IMG/VR virus record: IMGVR_UViG_3300050821_003082
Coordinates: 1 to 40,239 of that record
DNA: 40,239 bases
Source of the DNA: a virus
Direction: 5' to 3' (one strand)
The position numbers and the translations under genes were made by a program. Below, piece after piece: positions 30,616-39,230 of this stretch. Every line of letters begins with the position of its first letter. The first letter of the stretch is position 1. The notes under the pieces are model-generated. The model ran no database searches. It was not told the DNA's origin and saw nothing but the letters and a program-made list of their open reading frames with translations.

Positions 30616-30763
30616 AATTCATTCCTGTGAGTGGGCCGTGAACTTTCTTGATGTAAGTAATACCTTTCAATCTAGGATCTGGACGAGACATCCATAGTAG
30701 TTTCTCTCGCGGGATATCATTAATAGCTTGCTGTTTTTTTACAAATTCACTGACATATTTCAT
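30566..30763 (-). CDS. Unknown protein after the portal gene (65 aa)
   Basis: It begins MKYVSEFVKKQQAINDIPRE and contains DPRLKGITYIKKVHGPLTGM. It is coupled to the portal stop through ATGA. No family is recognised; it resembles small basic proteins that follow portal genes in other podoviruses. Confidence 0.55.
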   Translation of the reverse strand: MKYVSEFVKKQQAINDIPREKLLWMSRPDPRLKGITYIKKVHGPLTGMNYEVKEKKSISQIKESA

Positions 30764-32934
30764 TCTTTAACTTCCTTTTTATGTTCAGGCTTAGTTGCCT
30801 CATGATGCTTAATAACTAGTTCGCCTAATTCCTTGAATTGAGTATGATCCTGATGATGAGCTTTCATTCCTAAATCTGCTCTAGCTCTTACCTCTTCTGC
30901 CTCTGCTTTAGCAAACCCTACTTCGAGTTTGTCCTGAGATTCACCAGCTTTTTGCATAATATTCAGACGTTCATTATCAACCTTTTCCTTATCAATGAGC
31001 AGTTTCTCAGTCTCTAGAGTAGCTTTTGAGCTAATCTGCTCGCCTTCAAGCTGTAACTTTGTTTCAGCTAATTGTAATTGCTTTGCTTCATTAGCAGCCT
31101 GTTGCTCCATGGCTTTTGCTTTAATAACCTCTGGATCTGGCTGCTGTTTCTTCATTTCTGCTTTTTTCTGCTGCCAAGCTTTAACCTTAGCGCGAACAAT
31201 GTCAGAATTTCTAAATTCGACATTATCAAGGAGAGTCTCAAGGCCAACATCCATCATGAATTCAGAAAATTCAGGAGATACTTTCATCAGCATGGTTAGT
31301 TGCTGCAAAGCCTTGTTCTTAGCGACAGAGAAATTAACTCCGGCCTGGACATTTACCTGTATATGGTTGCTTTCATAATTTAGGCTGATACCGCCTTCCT
31401 GATTGACCTTTACATTCTTTTTAGTGCCATCCTTAAGAATGACAGGCAATTCTCTCTTGCGCTTATTGATCTTCGGTATCAAATCCACAATCCCATTTGC
31501 TAAGGTAGTCAGAGATTGCATGTAGTTAACAATATAAGGGGCTACTGCACCATTTGACATGAGAGCAGCTTCTTCAATAGCATCGCCTGATATTTGCTGT
31601 CTATTCTGCGATAGGTCATATGATCCAAGGATGTTCTGGAGCATTTGAATCCCGCCATTGAATGTTTGTACTACCTCTGGCGGTAATCCAACTCTAGGCA
31701 CAGCTTGAGGTATCGGTAAAGTCTGATCGGGGTTTATATCTGAATAATACTTATGGACAAGTAACTGAGCCTGCTGTGAATTAGTCCAGGCTTCTTGCGC
31801 TTCTTCCTGAGTAGGGAGCGCCTCTTCTGCAATCATAAATTTGTGTTGCACCATGCTCTCGAAATCGTTTCCGATAACCTGGCCAGTGAAATTTATTAAT
31901 CTCTGTAAACCTTCAGTATGATAAATATATGGCTTAGTGAATTGCTCCATATTGGCATTATCTTCATCTTGGATAATGACAGAATCACCATCTACATAGA
32001 CGATATTATTAATCTTATATAGTGTATCTTTTTCTTCTAGGATAGATGATTCAATAAAGCGTTTACGTCTAATGTGAATAAAGTCCCTTTCATCTTCTTC
32101 TATAACGGCTGGCGGTTGAGCAGCATTTCCTGCAGCATTCCATTTCTCAACCTCTTTTTCATATTCATCTTTAAGCATCGTTTCATTATTTGCTAGAAGA
32201 ACAATTTTCTTCTTTGTCTTAACTTTTTGGTAATAATCGCAAATAATAACAACATATTGTTCCTGGTTCCTAAAAGACCAATTGAATAGGCCGTCACTTT
32301 TGACAAACTTTAAGGAATCAATATCAACTTTCGGATGTTCCTTTTTAAACTGTTCTTTATCCATGGGAAACAGTTCAAAATAGAATTCAGCATCAGATTT
32401 ATCTATTTCCTTTGACATAGGATCAAAGCCGACCATCGTATCGTTATATGGCTTGCCTACTTTGATAATCTGGTCAAAACTCATCTCGTTTTCGTATTCT
32501 GTCCAATATTTGAGATGGCTGAATCCGCCAGAAATAGAGTTTCTATAGCTGCCATATTGGACGTTCCGCTTCTTTGCATCGTCAAATATATAGCGCAAAT
32601 GGCCATCTATAAACTCGATTATTTCAGGCTGAATGGGTTTACCAGCGCAGGCAGACACCTCAATAGAAGGCTCTTGTTTACTGAATTCACCGCATTGACG
32701 GGATACCGGAGCATTAACGATATTGAACTCTAGAATAGGCTTTTGAGCAGCATTAAGAGAGGATTTATCACTGGCGCTTAGGCCAGTTTTGAATGTGAAT
32801 TTCTGGAAATCATGGAAGCGTTTAGCATTCGGCTTCCAATAGAGTATAGACCTCTCAACGTTTGCCTTCATTCTAGCAAGGTCATTCTGAGAGTCGTTCT
32901 TATCCTGCTTATTGTCTACAATCCCGTAACTCAT
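30760..32934 (-). CDS. Portal protein, P22 gp1-like (724 aa)
   Basis: At 724 residues it equals P22 gp1 (725). It begins with a helical region (DLARMKANVERSILYWKPNA) and has portal motifs such as RFHDFQKFTFKTGLS, PILEFNIVNAPVSRQ, and a large beta clip (SIVQGEQ-type regions around FEHTEGLQRLINF). The last 110 residues are a Lys/Gln/Glu-rich coiled coil, matching the long C-terminal barrel of P22-type portals. It lies between the terminase and scaffold genes, as expected. Confidence 0.85.
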   Translation of the reverse strand: MSYGIVDNKQDKNDSQNDLARMKANVERSILYWKPNAKRFHDFQKFTFKTGLSASDKSSLNAAQKPILEFNIVNAPVSRQCGEFSKQEPSIEVSACAGKPIQPEIIEFIDGHLRYIFDDAKKRNVQYGSYRNSISGGFSHLKYWTEYENEMSFDQIIKVGKPYNDTMVGFDPMSKEIDKSDAEFYFELFPMDKEQFKKEHPKVDIDSLKFVKSDGLFNWSFRNQEQYVVIICDYYQKVKTKKKIVLLANNETMLKDEYEKEVEKWNAAGNAAQPPAVIEEDERDFIHIRRKRFIESSILEEKDTLYKINNIVYVDGDSVIIQDEDNANMEQFTKPYIYHTEGLQRLINFTGQVIGNDFESMVQHKFMIAEEALPTQEEAQEAWTNSQQAQLLVHKYYSDINPDQTLPIPQAVPRVGLPPEVVQTFNGGIQMLQNILGSYDLSQNRQQISGDAIEEAALMSNGAVAPYIVNYMQSLTTLANGIVDLIPKINKRKRELPVILKDGTKKNVKVNQEGGISLNYESNHIQVNVQAGVNFSVAKNKALQQLTMLMKVSPEFSEFMMDVGLETLLDNVEFRNSDIVRAKVKAWQQKKAEMKKQQPDPEVIKAKAMEQQAANEAKQLQLAETKLQLEGEQISSKATLETEKLLIDKEKVDNERLNIMQKAGESQDKLEVGFAKAEAEEVRARADLGMKAHHQDHTQFKELGELVIKHHEATKPEHKKEVKE

Positions 32935-32977
32935 CCTGATCGCCTGTCATTGCGATTAGGAGATTATAGACTAAGAT

Positions 32978-33169
32978 TTAGTCAGGCGCTAGGGGCGGTT
33001 TATTCTCATTCCACCATTTCTCAATATCACTTGGCAACGATAAACCCTTATCCCAATCACTTTTATCATTAGCTATAAGTAATCGTTTAAGCATATCTGC
33101 AAGTATTTTGTTTTCCTGAATCAAAAAACTATGATCTGGATTTTCAATGTCGAACTGGTTTATAAACAC
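32978..33169 (-). CDS. Unknown small protein (63 aa)
   Basis: It begins MFINQFDIENPDHSFLIQEN. The central helix (ILADMLKRLLIANDK) is followed by WDKGLSLPSDIEKWWNENKP. The W-W-NENK ending is like that of 8941-9165. The ATG overlaps the end of the DUF551 gene by one base. Function unknown. Confidence 0.55.
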   Translation of the reverse strand: MFINQFDIENPDHSFLIQENKILADMLKRLLIANDKSDWDKGLSLPSDIEKWWNENKPPLAPD

Positions 33170-33372
33170 TAATTTTGCTCCGGCGGTTCAGGTAATGGCA
33201 TCCAGTGACTAATTCTGCATTTTTTAAGAGGTTCACCATTTTCTTTATGCCATCCAAAAACTTCATCAAGATTTGCTATTGTCACGAAATTTTTTATAGG
33301 ATCAATGACATTAACTAATACTAATTTGTCATATCCTGGCAAACTTGAATAAACACTAATCCATTCATTCAT
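33169..33372 (-). CDS. DUF551 protein (67 aa)
   Basis: The DUF551 ends are clear: MNEWISVYSSLPGYDKLVLV and CRISHWMPLPEPPEQN. It is the third DUF551 gene, and the only one of the three in the late unit; the others lie in the early cluster. Function unknown. Confidence 0.8.
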   Translation of the reverse strand: MNEWISVYSSLPGYDKLVLVNVIDPIKNFVTIANLDEVFGWHKENGEPLKKCRISHWMPLPEPPEQN

Positions 33373-33575
33373 TTCTCCACCTTCAACAAATTAACAATCA
33401 TGTTATATCGCTTATCTCTTTCTTGAATGCTAGCAAAATGCTCATATCTGACTAGAAGAGGGGTATTAGGCCTAGATAATGTTCCTTTGATCTTGAAATC
33501 CCCATCCTTTTGAATATCATGCGGTAAACACATCATTCCGCTAAATGGTATTGGTTTCATTTGATAATCTCCCAA
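33369..33575 (-). CDS. Unknown protein (68 aa)
   Basis: It begins MGDYQMKPIPFSGMMCLPHD. The rest is strand- and helix-mixed (LLVRYEHFASIQERDKRYNM). A second ATG at MKPIPFS could also be used; GGGAG lies about 7 bases before it, favouring the shorter 64-residue form. Function unknown. Confidence 0.55.
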   Translation of the reverse strand: MGDYQMKPIPFSGMMCLPHDIQKDGDFKIKGTLSRPNTPLLVRYEHFASIQERDKRYNMIVNLLKVEK

Positions 33576-33766
33576 TCATCTGCTGCATAGTGATCCACCA
33601 TAAACTTAGGAAGTATAAAACCAATCTCACGTAGATGGTCAACATCTTTCGGATTATGCCACGCCCATGCTTGTTTTAAATATTTAATATCAACTATTAG
33701 AGGCGAGTCTGGTCGTTTCATTTTAGTTTCATCAGAATATTTCTTAAAAGCTTCTTCAAGTTTCAT
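33557..33766 (-). CDS. Unknown protein (69 aa)
   Basis: It begins MKLEEAFKKYSDETKMKRPD. It has a helical start and ends LPKFMVDHYAADDWEIIK. It overlaps both neighbours and is in a run of small genes between TerL and the portal. Function unknown. Confidence 0.55.
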   Translation of the reverse strand: MKLEEAFKKYSDETKMKRPDSPLIVDIKYLKQAWAWHNPKDVDHLREIGFILPKFMVDHYAADDWEIIK

Positions 33767-33863
33767 TATTGTAATCCTTTATTAAATACATCCCCCATAA
33801 GATTTCAATATTATATTCTCTTAGTAACACAAATTGGTACTTTGGAATATCATCTAGTCTCAT
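33756..33863 (-). CDS. Possible micropeptide (35 aa)
   Basis: It begins MRLDDIPKYQFVLLREYNIE and fills the space between 33850 and the next gene, overlapping both. GGAG lies 11 bases upstream, slightly far. The frame is short and may be chance, though the tight coupling resembles the neighbours. Confidence 0.35.
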   Translation of the reverse strand: MRLDDIPKYQFVLLREYNIEILWGMYLIKDYNNET

Positions 33864-34008
33864 CGTATTCAATTCTCCTGCTATATACTTCCAAAACGTT
33901 TACCGGATTAGTCCAAACTTGGACAGTCTCATCAAATTCATTATCTTCGTATACGCAATGGAATGAATGGCTAAACCATTTGTTAAGAGTAATTTTTCTA
34001 TACTTCAT
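33850..34008 (-). CDS. Unknown small protein after TerL (52 aa)
   Basis: It begins MKYRKITLNKWFSHSFHCVY and has aromatic strands (VQVWTNPVNVLEVYSRR). The ATG overlaps the TerL stop as ATGA. Function unknown. Confidence 0.55.
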   Translation of the reverse strand: MKYRKITLNKWFSHSFHCVYEDNEFDETVQVWTNPVNVLEVYSRRIEYDETR

Positions 34009-35555
34009 TTTTTATTTCTCCTTAATTTCTGTACCTTAGTAAATGTCTTTAATACATTTTTAACTTTCTGATCTGTTTCAGTCTTTCCTGATGCTGATTG
34101 TCTAATTATCATCTTCCGTATTAGAGCTATGTCTATCGCTATCTGGCAGGTATCAGCTATGTCATCTCTCTTATGCACATTGGCTGCTGTGATACTCTTC
34201 ATATGTCTTATAACCATACCATTATGTTTGCCATATAACGGCAGCGTAACTTGCCGGCTGGCTATATATGGCTGCATCTCAATAAATCGGTCTGTCTTGC
34301 TACCATCCGCTACCGATCGCTCTACGTCAATCAATGTTAGCCCTTGACGCTTTTTGAGCAATGACAGTAATGTTGTTCCTGTTGATTTCTTTTCAATAGC
34401 GCTGGCAGTAGGCTTAACATCATGCCTGAGACAACTAGCATAGAAATCCATAAATAAGTCTTCAAGGTCTTTGGGTTCCACCCATTCTTCAATACAATTT
34501 AGCCAGTGTAAGCCATATAAGTCCAGGTCTATACCCTCATGTTGCAGCTTGTATAGACCCCAAAATGACATAGCGGTTGCATCATTATATTGCTTCTCTG
34601 TTTCAGCGCCGTCAAATGTCAAGAATGTAGCTATGATATTCGGCTCTTTATCTAATTGTGGGAACCATTCCTGTTTGAATAAAGCCCCCCCTGCTGGCAC
34701 TGGTTCCTGTTGATATTGGGCAGAGAATACATATGGCTGCTTCTCTTTCATGGTCAAAAGTTTGCTTTTCGGCATCACCTCTGGATAGAGAGCGTTTCCA
34801 TTATCATCAAGCGCTTTTAAGTTTACATGCTTCCAGCTCATGCCATCTGCGCCAGCGAGCAAATGGGCGCATAGATCATCCTCATGCAATCTTTGGCCAA
34901 TAAATACTACGGGGATATTGGCGCTTCTAAGCCTAGTCTCAATCGTTTCAAAATAGTTCTTATGTACTTTCTCTCTGATGGTATCTGAATGGACTTCATC
35001 TGGTTTGTGCATATCATCTAGCAGTAGACAGCCTGAGAAGCGATTTAGGCCAGGCAATCCAGCATCACGGCCCACAATACTTCCTTTACTGCCAAAGGCT
35101 GCAACAGCCCCTCCATCGGTAGTTTCAAAGAAGTCCTTAGCCGATTGATCCCGTCTGAGATTTATATTAAATAGCTGGCGATATTCTTTTAACTCTAATA
35201 TTTTCTTAACTGTGTGGGTATGAGTTGCTGCTAGATCAAATGAATGGCTAAGATAGAGAAAACGACAGTCCCCATACCAGGCATAGCAATAGGCTATAAA
35301 GAACTGGCATAGTGTCGTTTTGGAGAATCCTGGGGGGACATTTATCATTAATCTGAGTGTTCTTAATAGGAAAACATCAGTCAGTTCACGGCAAATAGTC
35401 TGAGCATGAGGCTCTCTATGCAATGGATTGCTTACTATAAATTCACGTTTGGTAAGTAGTTCATAGAAAAAGCGAGTAAATCCAAACACTGAGCTTAATA
35501 GCTTTAGTCTGAGATCATTTAAATCATTTTCTACTTTGTTGAGTTCAGAAGACAT
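34005..35555 (-). CDS. terL: Terminase large subunit (516 aa)
   Basis: The ATPase-nuclease that cuts and pumps DNA into the head. The Walker A-type NVPPGFSKTT is at residues 72-81 and the Walker B LLLDD at 177-181. The nuclease domain begins near FLTFDGAETE (first metal-binding Asp about 315), followed by NDATA. Length is close to P22 gp2 (499). The start lies 25 bases inside the end of the small subunit gene. With P22-type relatives, headful (pac) packaging is likely. Confidence 0.9.
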   Translation of the reverse strand: MSSELNKVENDLNDLRLKLLSSVFGFTRFFYELLTKREFIVSNPLHREPHAQTICRELTDVFLLRTLRLMINVPPGFSKTTLCQFFIAYCYAWYGDCRFLYLSHSFDLAATHTHTVKKILELKEYRQLFNINLRRDQSAKDFFETTDGGAVAAFGSKGSIVGRDAGLPGLNRFSGCLLLDDMHKPDEVHSDTIREKVHKNYFETIETRLRSANIPVVFIGQRLHEDDLCAHLLAGADGMSWKHVNLKALDDNGNALYPEVMPKSKLLTMKEKQPYVFSAQYQQEPVPAGGALFKQEWFPQLDKEPNIIATFLTFDGAETEKQYNDATAMSFWGLYKLQHEGIDLDLYGLHWLNCIEEWVEPKDLEDLFMDFYASCLRHDVKPTASAIEKKSTGTTLLSLLKKRQGLTLIDVERSVADGSKTDRFIEMQPYIASRQVTLPLYGKHNGMVIRHMKSITAANVHKRDDIADTCQIAIDIALIRKMIIRQSASGKTETDQKVKNVLKTFTKVQKLRRNKK

Positions 35556-35917
35556 TTAGTTGCTAGTTCTTTGGTGTCTGCTAGGATTTTCTCAGCCCTT
35601 GAAAGGATGTCCATAACTTCTTCATCTCCTTCCTTCCACTTGGCTCTTGCCTTGAGCCAGAATATATTAGCAGCAGCGTTTCCGGCCTTGGCTAACTTGA
35701 CTAAATTATTAGCCATCATGCCTATTCCTTTAGACTTTCCGCGCTTTATAGCTTCCGCAAATTCTGGATATTCTTTTTCCTTTTCAAACAAAGTTGAATA
35801 ACCCATGTCCAAACAATCAGCTATTTCTTCCTTAGTTAATCCAGCAGCGGATAGTGATTCTGCCTTTTTAATCATTTCTTCCGTAATAATGAGAGGAGGT
35901 TTACCGACTTTCGCCAT
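35531..35917 (-). CDS. terS: Terminase small subunit (128 aa)
   Basis: An N-terminal helix-turn-helix (ITEEMIKKAESLSAAGLTKE, then EIADCLDMGYSTLF) binds the pac site. The second half (FAEAIKRGKSKGIGMMANNL, VKLAKAGNAAANIFWLKARA) is the oligomer-forming, helical terminase small subunit pattern. It sits directly before TerL. Shorter than P22 gp3 (162). Confidence 0.8.
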   Translation of the reverse strand: MAKVGKPPLIITEEMIKKAESLSAAGLTKEEIADCLDMGYSTLFEKEKEYPEFAEAIKRGKSKGIGMMANNLVKLAKAGNAAANIFWLKARAKWKEGDEEVMDILSRAEKILADTKELATKCLLNSTK

Positions 35918-37127
35918 TGGCTACCTCATCGAATGTTTGGTTAGTTGACTCTAGTATAGCTTGTTTCTGTGTGAATTTCTGCCATCGCTTGATAATCACA
36001 TCACAATACTGCGGGCTTATTTCCATTATATAGCATTTGCGGTTTGTCTTTTCGCAGGCGATTAGGGTTGTTCCAGAGCCACCAAAGTAATCAAGTATAG
36101 CAGCTGCTTTCTTTCCCCATTTATCAAAAAATGTAGTGGCCAGTTCAATAGGCTTTTGAGTAGGATGACCCCATCTTGTTTTATGTTTTCCTTCCTGACC
36201 TGTTTCTTCTCTAGCTTTAGCGCCTTTCCATAATTTTCTAATCATCGAATAATGATGGCGCTCTCTTGACCAGCACAATTCAAAGTCGCTTGCAATGCCA
36301 TCGACCGCTTCCACGCTTTTATCCCAAACCACCCAAGAACCGCCCCTTGGCAAACAATCAGGATAATTATCAGCACCCCAAATGAATAGCTCATTACTAT
36401 TGATTGAAAGCGGGTTGTTAATGATTGCATTGAGATCGATTCCTTTATCTTCACCGTAGAATTTAGAAGCTTTACTACTTTTTTCATTTCCATATCTTTT
36501 TACATAATCAGTCTCAAGATTGATACCATACGGCGGATCAGTAAAAACCATGTCAGCCTTTTCACCATTCATCAGCATTTCAACCTGATCAATCATTGTT
36601 GAATCGCCACACATCAACCGATGTTGCCCTAGAATCCATATATCCCCAAGCTTAGTAATAGCCTCAGCTGCGAACCCTGGCACTTCATCGGGGTCACAAT
36701 GTCCTTCATTCGATTGCTCCGGATTCCTTATCGCTAATATCTCATCAATAGTAAATCCCGTCTTGATTAGGTCTAATCCAGCATCTTCTAGAAAGTCGAA
36801 TTGCACATTGAGAATACCAAAATCCCATCCGGCGTTTAGTGCCAATTTATTGTCCTGAATGATATATTGAGCTTTCTTAGCCTCGGATGCGAAGGACAAA
36901 TCAATTGTTGGAACTCTTTTTAGGCCAAGCTTTTGTGCAGCTAGTAATCGACCATGCCCAGCGACTATCCCATTCTGGCCATCTAATAGAATAGGATTAG
37001 TCCAGCCGTTATCTCGGATAGAATCCATTATTTCTTGCAGCTGGAAATCGGAATGTGTTCTAGCGTTCCCGTCATAGGGGATGAGAGATTCAATAGGGAG
37101 GTACTTAATACTTAAATTTTCTTCCAT
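35901..37127 (-). CDS. ParB-like domain fused to N6/N4 DNA methyltransferase (408 aa)
   Basis: Residues 1-130 are a ParB/Srx-type domain with GHGR at 57-60. The methyltransferase part has DPPY at 197-200 and FGGSGTT at 348-354, with HPTQKP at 321-326; motif IV comes before motif I, the order of beta-class enzymes. It would modify adenine or cytosine in the phage DNA and so protect it from restriction. The fusion is common in phages beside terminase genes. Confidence 0.9.
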   Translation of the reverse strand: MEENLSIKYLPIESLIPYDGNARTHSDFQLQEIMDSIRDNGWTNPILLDGQNGIVAGHGRLLAAQKLGLKRVPTIDLSFASEAKKAQYIIQDNKLALNAGWDFGILNVQFDFLEDAGLDLIKTGFTIDEILAIRNPEQSNEGHCDPDEVPGFAAEAITKLGDIWILGQHRLMCGDSTMIDQVEMLMNGEKADMVFTDPPYGINLETDYVKRYGNEKSSKASKFYGEDKGIDLNAIINNPLSINSNELFIWGADNYPDCLPRGGSWVVWDKSVEAVDGIASDFELCWSRERHHYSMIRKLWKGAKAREETGQEGKHKTRWGHPTQKPIELATTFFDKWGKKAAAILDYFGGSGTTLIACEKTNRKCYIMEISPQYCDVIIKRWQKFTQKQAILESTNQTFDEVANGESR

Positions 37128-37334
37128 TCAGCATTGAACCGTATTTTCTAATTTAGGTTTCCTACCTGGCTTTTTCTTCGGCTTCATCACTTCCATGAGA
37201 TCTTGTTCTAGATCTTTATCCTTGCCGTCAATCCAGCCGATGCCCCGGCAAGCGGGGCAATCTTTCTCCATGTTGCCTAATCCTTTTATTTGTTTTCTTC
37301 CCTGACAGCAATCACATCGAATGACATTCGCCAT
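37128..37334 (-). CDS. DnaJ-type zinc-finger protein with AT-hook-like tail (68 aa)
   Basis: CDCCQGRK and CPACRGIGW form a DnaJ-like zinc site. The acidic helix LEQDLMEVMK is followed by KKKPGRKPK, an AT-hook-like basic motif that could bind A/T-rich DNA. It is one base upstream of the methyltransferase start. It may be a DNA-binding helper; the role is not known. Confidence 0.65.
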   Translation of the reverse strand: MANVIRCDCCQGRKQIKGLGNMEKDCPACRGIGWIDGKDKDLEQDLMEVMKPKKKPGRKPKLENTVQC

Positions 37335-37345
37335 TATTTAATCCT

Positions 37346-37546
37346 TTATTTCTTGCTTTCATTGGGCTTATTAGTTCTTTTAGCGCTATTACCTCTATAA
37401 TCTCCTTTTCGCGCCATTCCTTTTTCTTCTTTAGCAGATCCTACTTTTCCAGTTGCCTTTTTCGCCATCTTCATTGCAAGATGCGCGTCTTTCATATGCT
37501 CCATCGCCTTAGCCATGTGATGATGAGCGCCATGTTTTTTTGCCAT
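37346..37546 (-). CDS. Small basic protein, first gene of the late promoter (66 aa)
   Basis: It begins MAKKHGAHHHMAKAMEHMKD and is very rich in Lys, His, Met and Gly, with an SAKRTNKPNESKK end. This composition is common in small phage proteins that may bind nucleic acid. It follows the promoter at 37577-37605. Function unknown. Confidence 0.65.
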   Translation of the reverse strand: MAKKHGAHHHMAKAMEHMKDAHLAMKMAKKATGKVGSAKEEKGMARKGDYRGNSAKRTNKPNESKK

Positions 37547-37564
37547 TTCAGTCTCTCCGAGTAA

Positions 37565-37614
37565 GGTTAAAAATTCATTATATAGTCAATAAACTAGCGA
37601 TGCAATTTTTAACC
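37565..37614 (-). promoter_or_regulatory. Strong late promoter flanked by an 11-bp inverted repeat
   Basis: On the minus strand TTGCAT (37605-37600), 17 bases and TATAAT (37582-37577). GGTTAAAAATT (37565-37575) and AATTTTTAACC (37604-37614) are perfect complements: one arm overlaps the -35 box, the other covers the start region. This suits an operator pair of a repressor or an RNA hairpin at the 5' end. It drives the packaging and head genes. Confidence 0.7.
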
Positions 37615-37938
37615 AACGTCTTTTTGAGGTGCGCCATCCCAGGTTAAGTTAATCTTAATTTCCATATTTCTAAGTTTATTTAGATTATCAACGAATGGTA
37701 AATAGCTACCATGCGTTTTTTCAAGTGCCTCTAGCTTACTCTGAAAATCAGGATCAGATAAAATTGTATGCCCTAGAATAGTTAAATTACCAGGATGTAC
37801 ACCAAAGGCAGAGCCTAATATTGATAGAGCAGTCGTTGATCCAATTCCGAGGTTTCCGGTTAAAACAGAGAAAATAATAGGAGAAAATTTCTGGATCAGG
37901 GGAATAGCATCTGCCAAACCTTCGGTTACGATAGACAT
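37609..37938 (-). CDS. Putative holin (109 aa)
   Basis: It begins MSIVTEGLADAIPLIQKFSP and has hydrophobic stretches at about 12-28 and 30-50 (FSPIIFSVLTGNLGIGSTT, ALSILGSAFG), moderate and Gly-rich, followed by a charged C-terminal half. Its place directly after the endolysin gene fits a lysis protein. The membrane spans are not strong, so a holin role is a moderate-confidence inference. Confidence 0.45.
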   Translation of the reverse strand: MSIVTEGLADAIPLIQKFSPIIFSVLTGNLGIGSTTALSILGSAFGVHPGNLTILGHTILSDPDFQSKLEALEKTHGSYLPFVDNLNKLRNMEIKINLTWDGAPQKDVG

Positions 37939-38507
37939 TAATTATCCCCTTTTCCATAGCTTCTATTAAGCCATCCATCGAGATATTTAGATTCCTTCGG
38001 CTGCTTTTCTACGATAATTCGATATTCTCCGGCCCTCTCAGATCTCATCGCGGGAAGGAGATAGGATGAACATTGATTGATTAAGGAGATGGTTTTATTC
38101 CCGAGGATGCCATCGTCAATGACCGAAGTTCTATCTTTGAGGACAGACCAGCACGCTCTTTGGGCGCACTTAATAGCAGGAGCAATACCCATGTTGACAG
38201 CCATATCAAATATAAAATTACAATTATTTTGATTATTAATCGAGCAAAATTCGGCGTGATCCCAAAATTCTCCTCTATACACCTCAATAACTTGTTCAAT
38301 TTTCAAGTCCCTTATTGTATCTTCTGTAATATAAACTGGAATGTTATAAGCCCTGAGTTTTTCTGGTGCTATGGATTTCAAAAATCTAAATGAGATCCCG
38401 TATTTCGTTATGCCTCCTGGGTCATTTGGATCCTCTTCAAGCTCCTTTTCTTTCCCAATAACATACTCAACAGCAATCTTAAATTCGCTCATCCTTAAGT
38501 TCCTCAT
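37938..38507 (-). CDS. Endolysin, GH108 N-acetylmuramidase type (189 aa)
   Basis: The catalytic half opens with EYVIGKEKELEEDPNDPGGITKYG in family layout, with the catalytic Glu at 20 or 22 and the DPNDPGG motif at 26-32, followed by YRGEFWDHAEF. The last third (CAQRACWSVLKDRTS, DGILGNKTISLIN) is the peptidoglycan-binding type 3 domain. It would cut the cell wall for release. The first ATG has GGAG at 7 bases; an internal one at 38492 has a second possible site. No signal peptide is seen, so a holin is required. Confidence 0.85.
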   Translation of the reverse strand: MRNLRMSEFKIAVEYVIGKEKELEEDPNDPGGITKYGISFRFLKSIAPEKLRAYNIPVYITEDTIRDLKIEQVIEVYRGEFWDHAEFCSINNQNNCNFIFDMAVNMGIAPAIKCAQRACWSVLKDRTSVIDDGILGNKTISLINQCSSYLLPAMRSERAGEYRIIVEKQPKESKYLDGWLNRSYGKGDN

Positions 38508-38679
38508 CTAATATCTCCATACAGGTTATTCTATCGTAAGGCTTAGAACAACTATTACAAACGTAATAAATGACGGATTCATCGCCATCTTGAACAGAGA
38601 ACTGTTGTCCGCAGCAGCTGCTTAGCATCGGTATCATTAACAGTAGGAGAATTAAAAAAATACCCCTATTTATTTTCAA
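38479..38679 (-). CDS. Small lipoprotein of the lysis cassette (66 aa)
   Basis: I place the start at a TTG (38679), with AAAAGG about 10 bases upstream; the product begins with a lipoprotein signal ending LLLMIPMLSSC. Behind it lie five more cysteines in about 45 residues (CGQQ, YYVCNSC, RITCM). Its stop overlaps the endolysin start. The place suits an outer-membrane spanin, but the usual proline-rich part is absent. A longer frame from 38781 exists but runs through the hairpin at 38654-38685. Confidence 0.45.
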   Translation of the reverse strand: MKINRGIFLILLLLMIPMLSSCCGQQFSVQDGDESVIYYVCNSCSKPYDRITCMEILDEELKDERI

Positions 38680-38685
38680 TAGGGG
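38654..38685 (-). terminator. Intrinsic terminator before the lysis genes
   Basis: On the minus strand CCCCTATT, a 7-base loop and AATAGGGG make a perfect 8-bp stem followed by TATTTTTTT, a classical terminator. It ends the VRR-NUC transcript and overlaps the start of the lipoprotein gene. If the lysis genes are read from upstream, the transcript must pass it, as at lambda tR', where antitermination opens the late genes. Confidence 0.7.
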
Positions 38686-38794
38686 CAAACCTTTTTGCAG
38701 AGGAGAAACAAACATCTTACTCGGAGGGATGTTATTAGAAGTATCTTTAACCCTAAAATTCTTTATCATCCCTATAATCAACCGTCAGTGATTA

Positions 38795-39211
38795 CTATAA
38801 TTTATTGGTCAGGTATGCTTCCGTTACCTGGATAGCATGATCACAACCATAAGTCATGGTCGCATAGTGACCAGCTTTATTCAAGCGATCTATCCACATT
38901 ATCTGTTCTTTTCTCTGTTTTTTACCTCTTTCATCGCGTGTTTTCATTTCAATAAAAAGTGAATGAAATCGATTATTAGGTAAAAACATAATAAAATCTG
39001 GGAAGCCACGAGGAAGGCCACCAATTCGTTTAAGTCTCTTTGCGTAACCGATGGATCTTCTGCCTTCATTCGCAAAGTGAACCATATAGTCCTTAATAGC
39101 CGGAATAAGTTGGGTATATTCATAGAAGGCTAAAGACTCCTGATATTCATCAGCAATGTTCCACGAAGAACGTCCTGTATAATTCTTGACTATTGCACTC
39201 TTGAATTGCAT
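38795..39211 (-). CDS. VRR-NUC domain nuclease (138 aa)
   Basis: The catalytic core of this PD-(D/E)XK family is visible: GLPRGFPDFIMF (with Asp at 72), IEMK (88-90) and KKQRKEQIMWIDRLNKAGHY (Gln at 103). Phage members are stand-alone nucleases that cut branched DNA and clear concatemers before packaging. The gene lies directly below the structured RNA segment. Confidence 0.85.
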   Translation of the reverse strand: MQFKSAIVKNYTGRSSWNIADEYQESLAFYEYTQLIPAIKDYMVHFANEGRRSIGYAKRLKRIGGLPRGFPDFIMFLPNNRFHSLFIEMKTRDERGKKQRKEQIMWIDRLNKAGHYATMTYGCDHAIQVTEAYLTNKL

Positions 39212-39230
39212 CCCTTATAAATCCTCTTGT

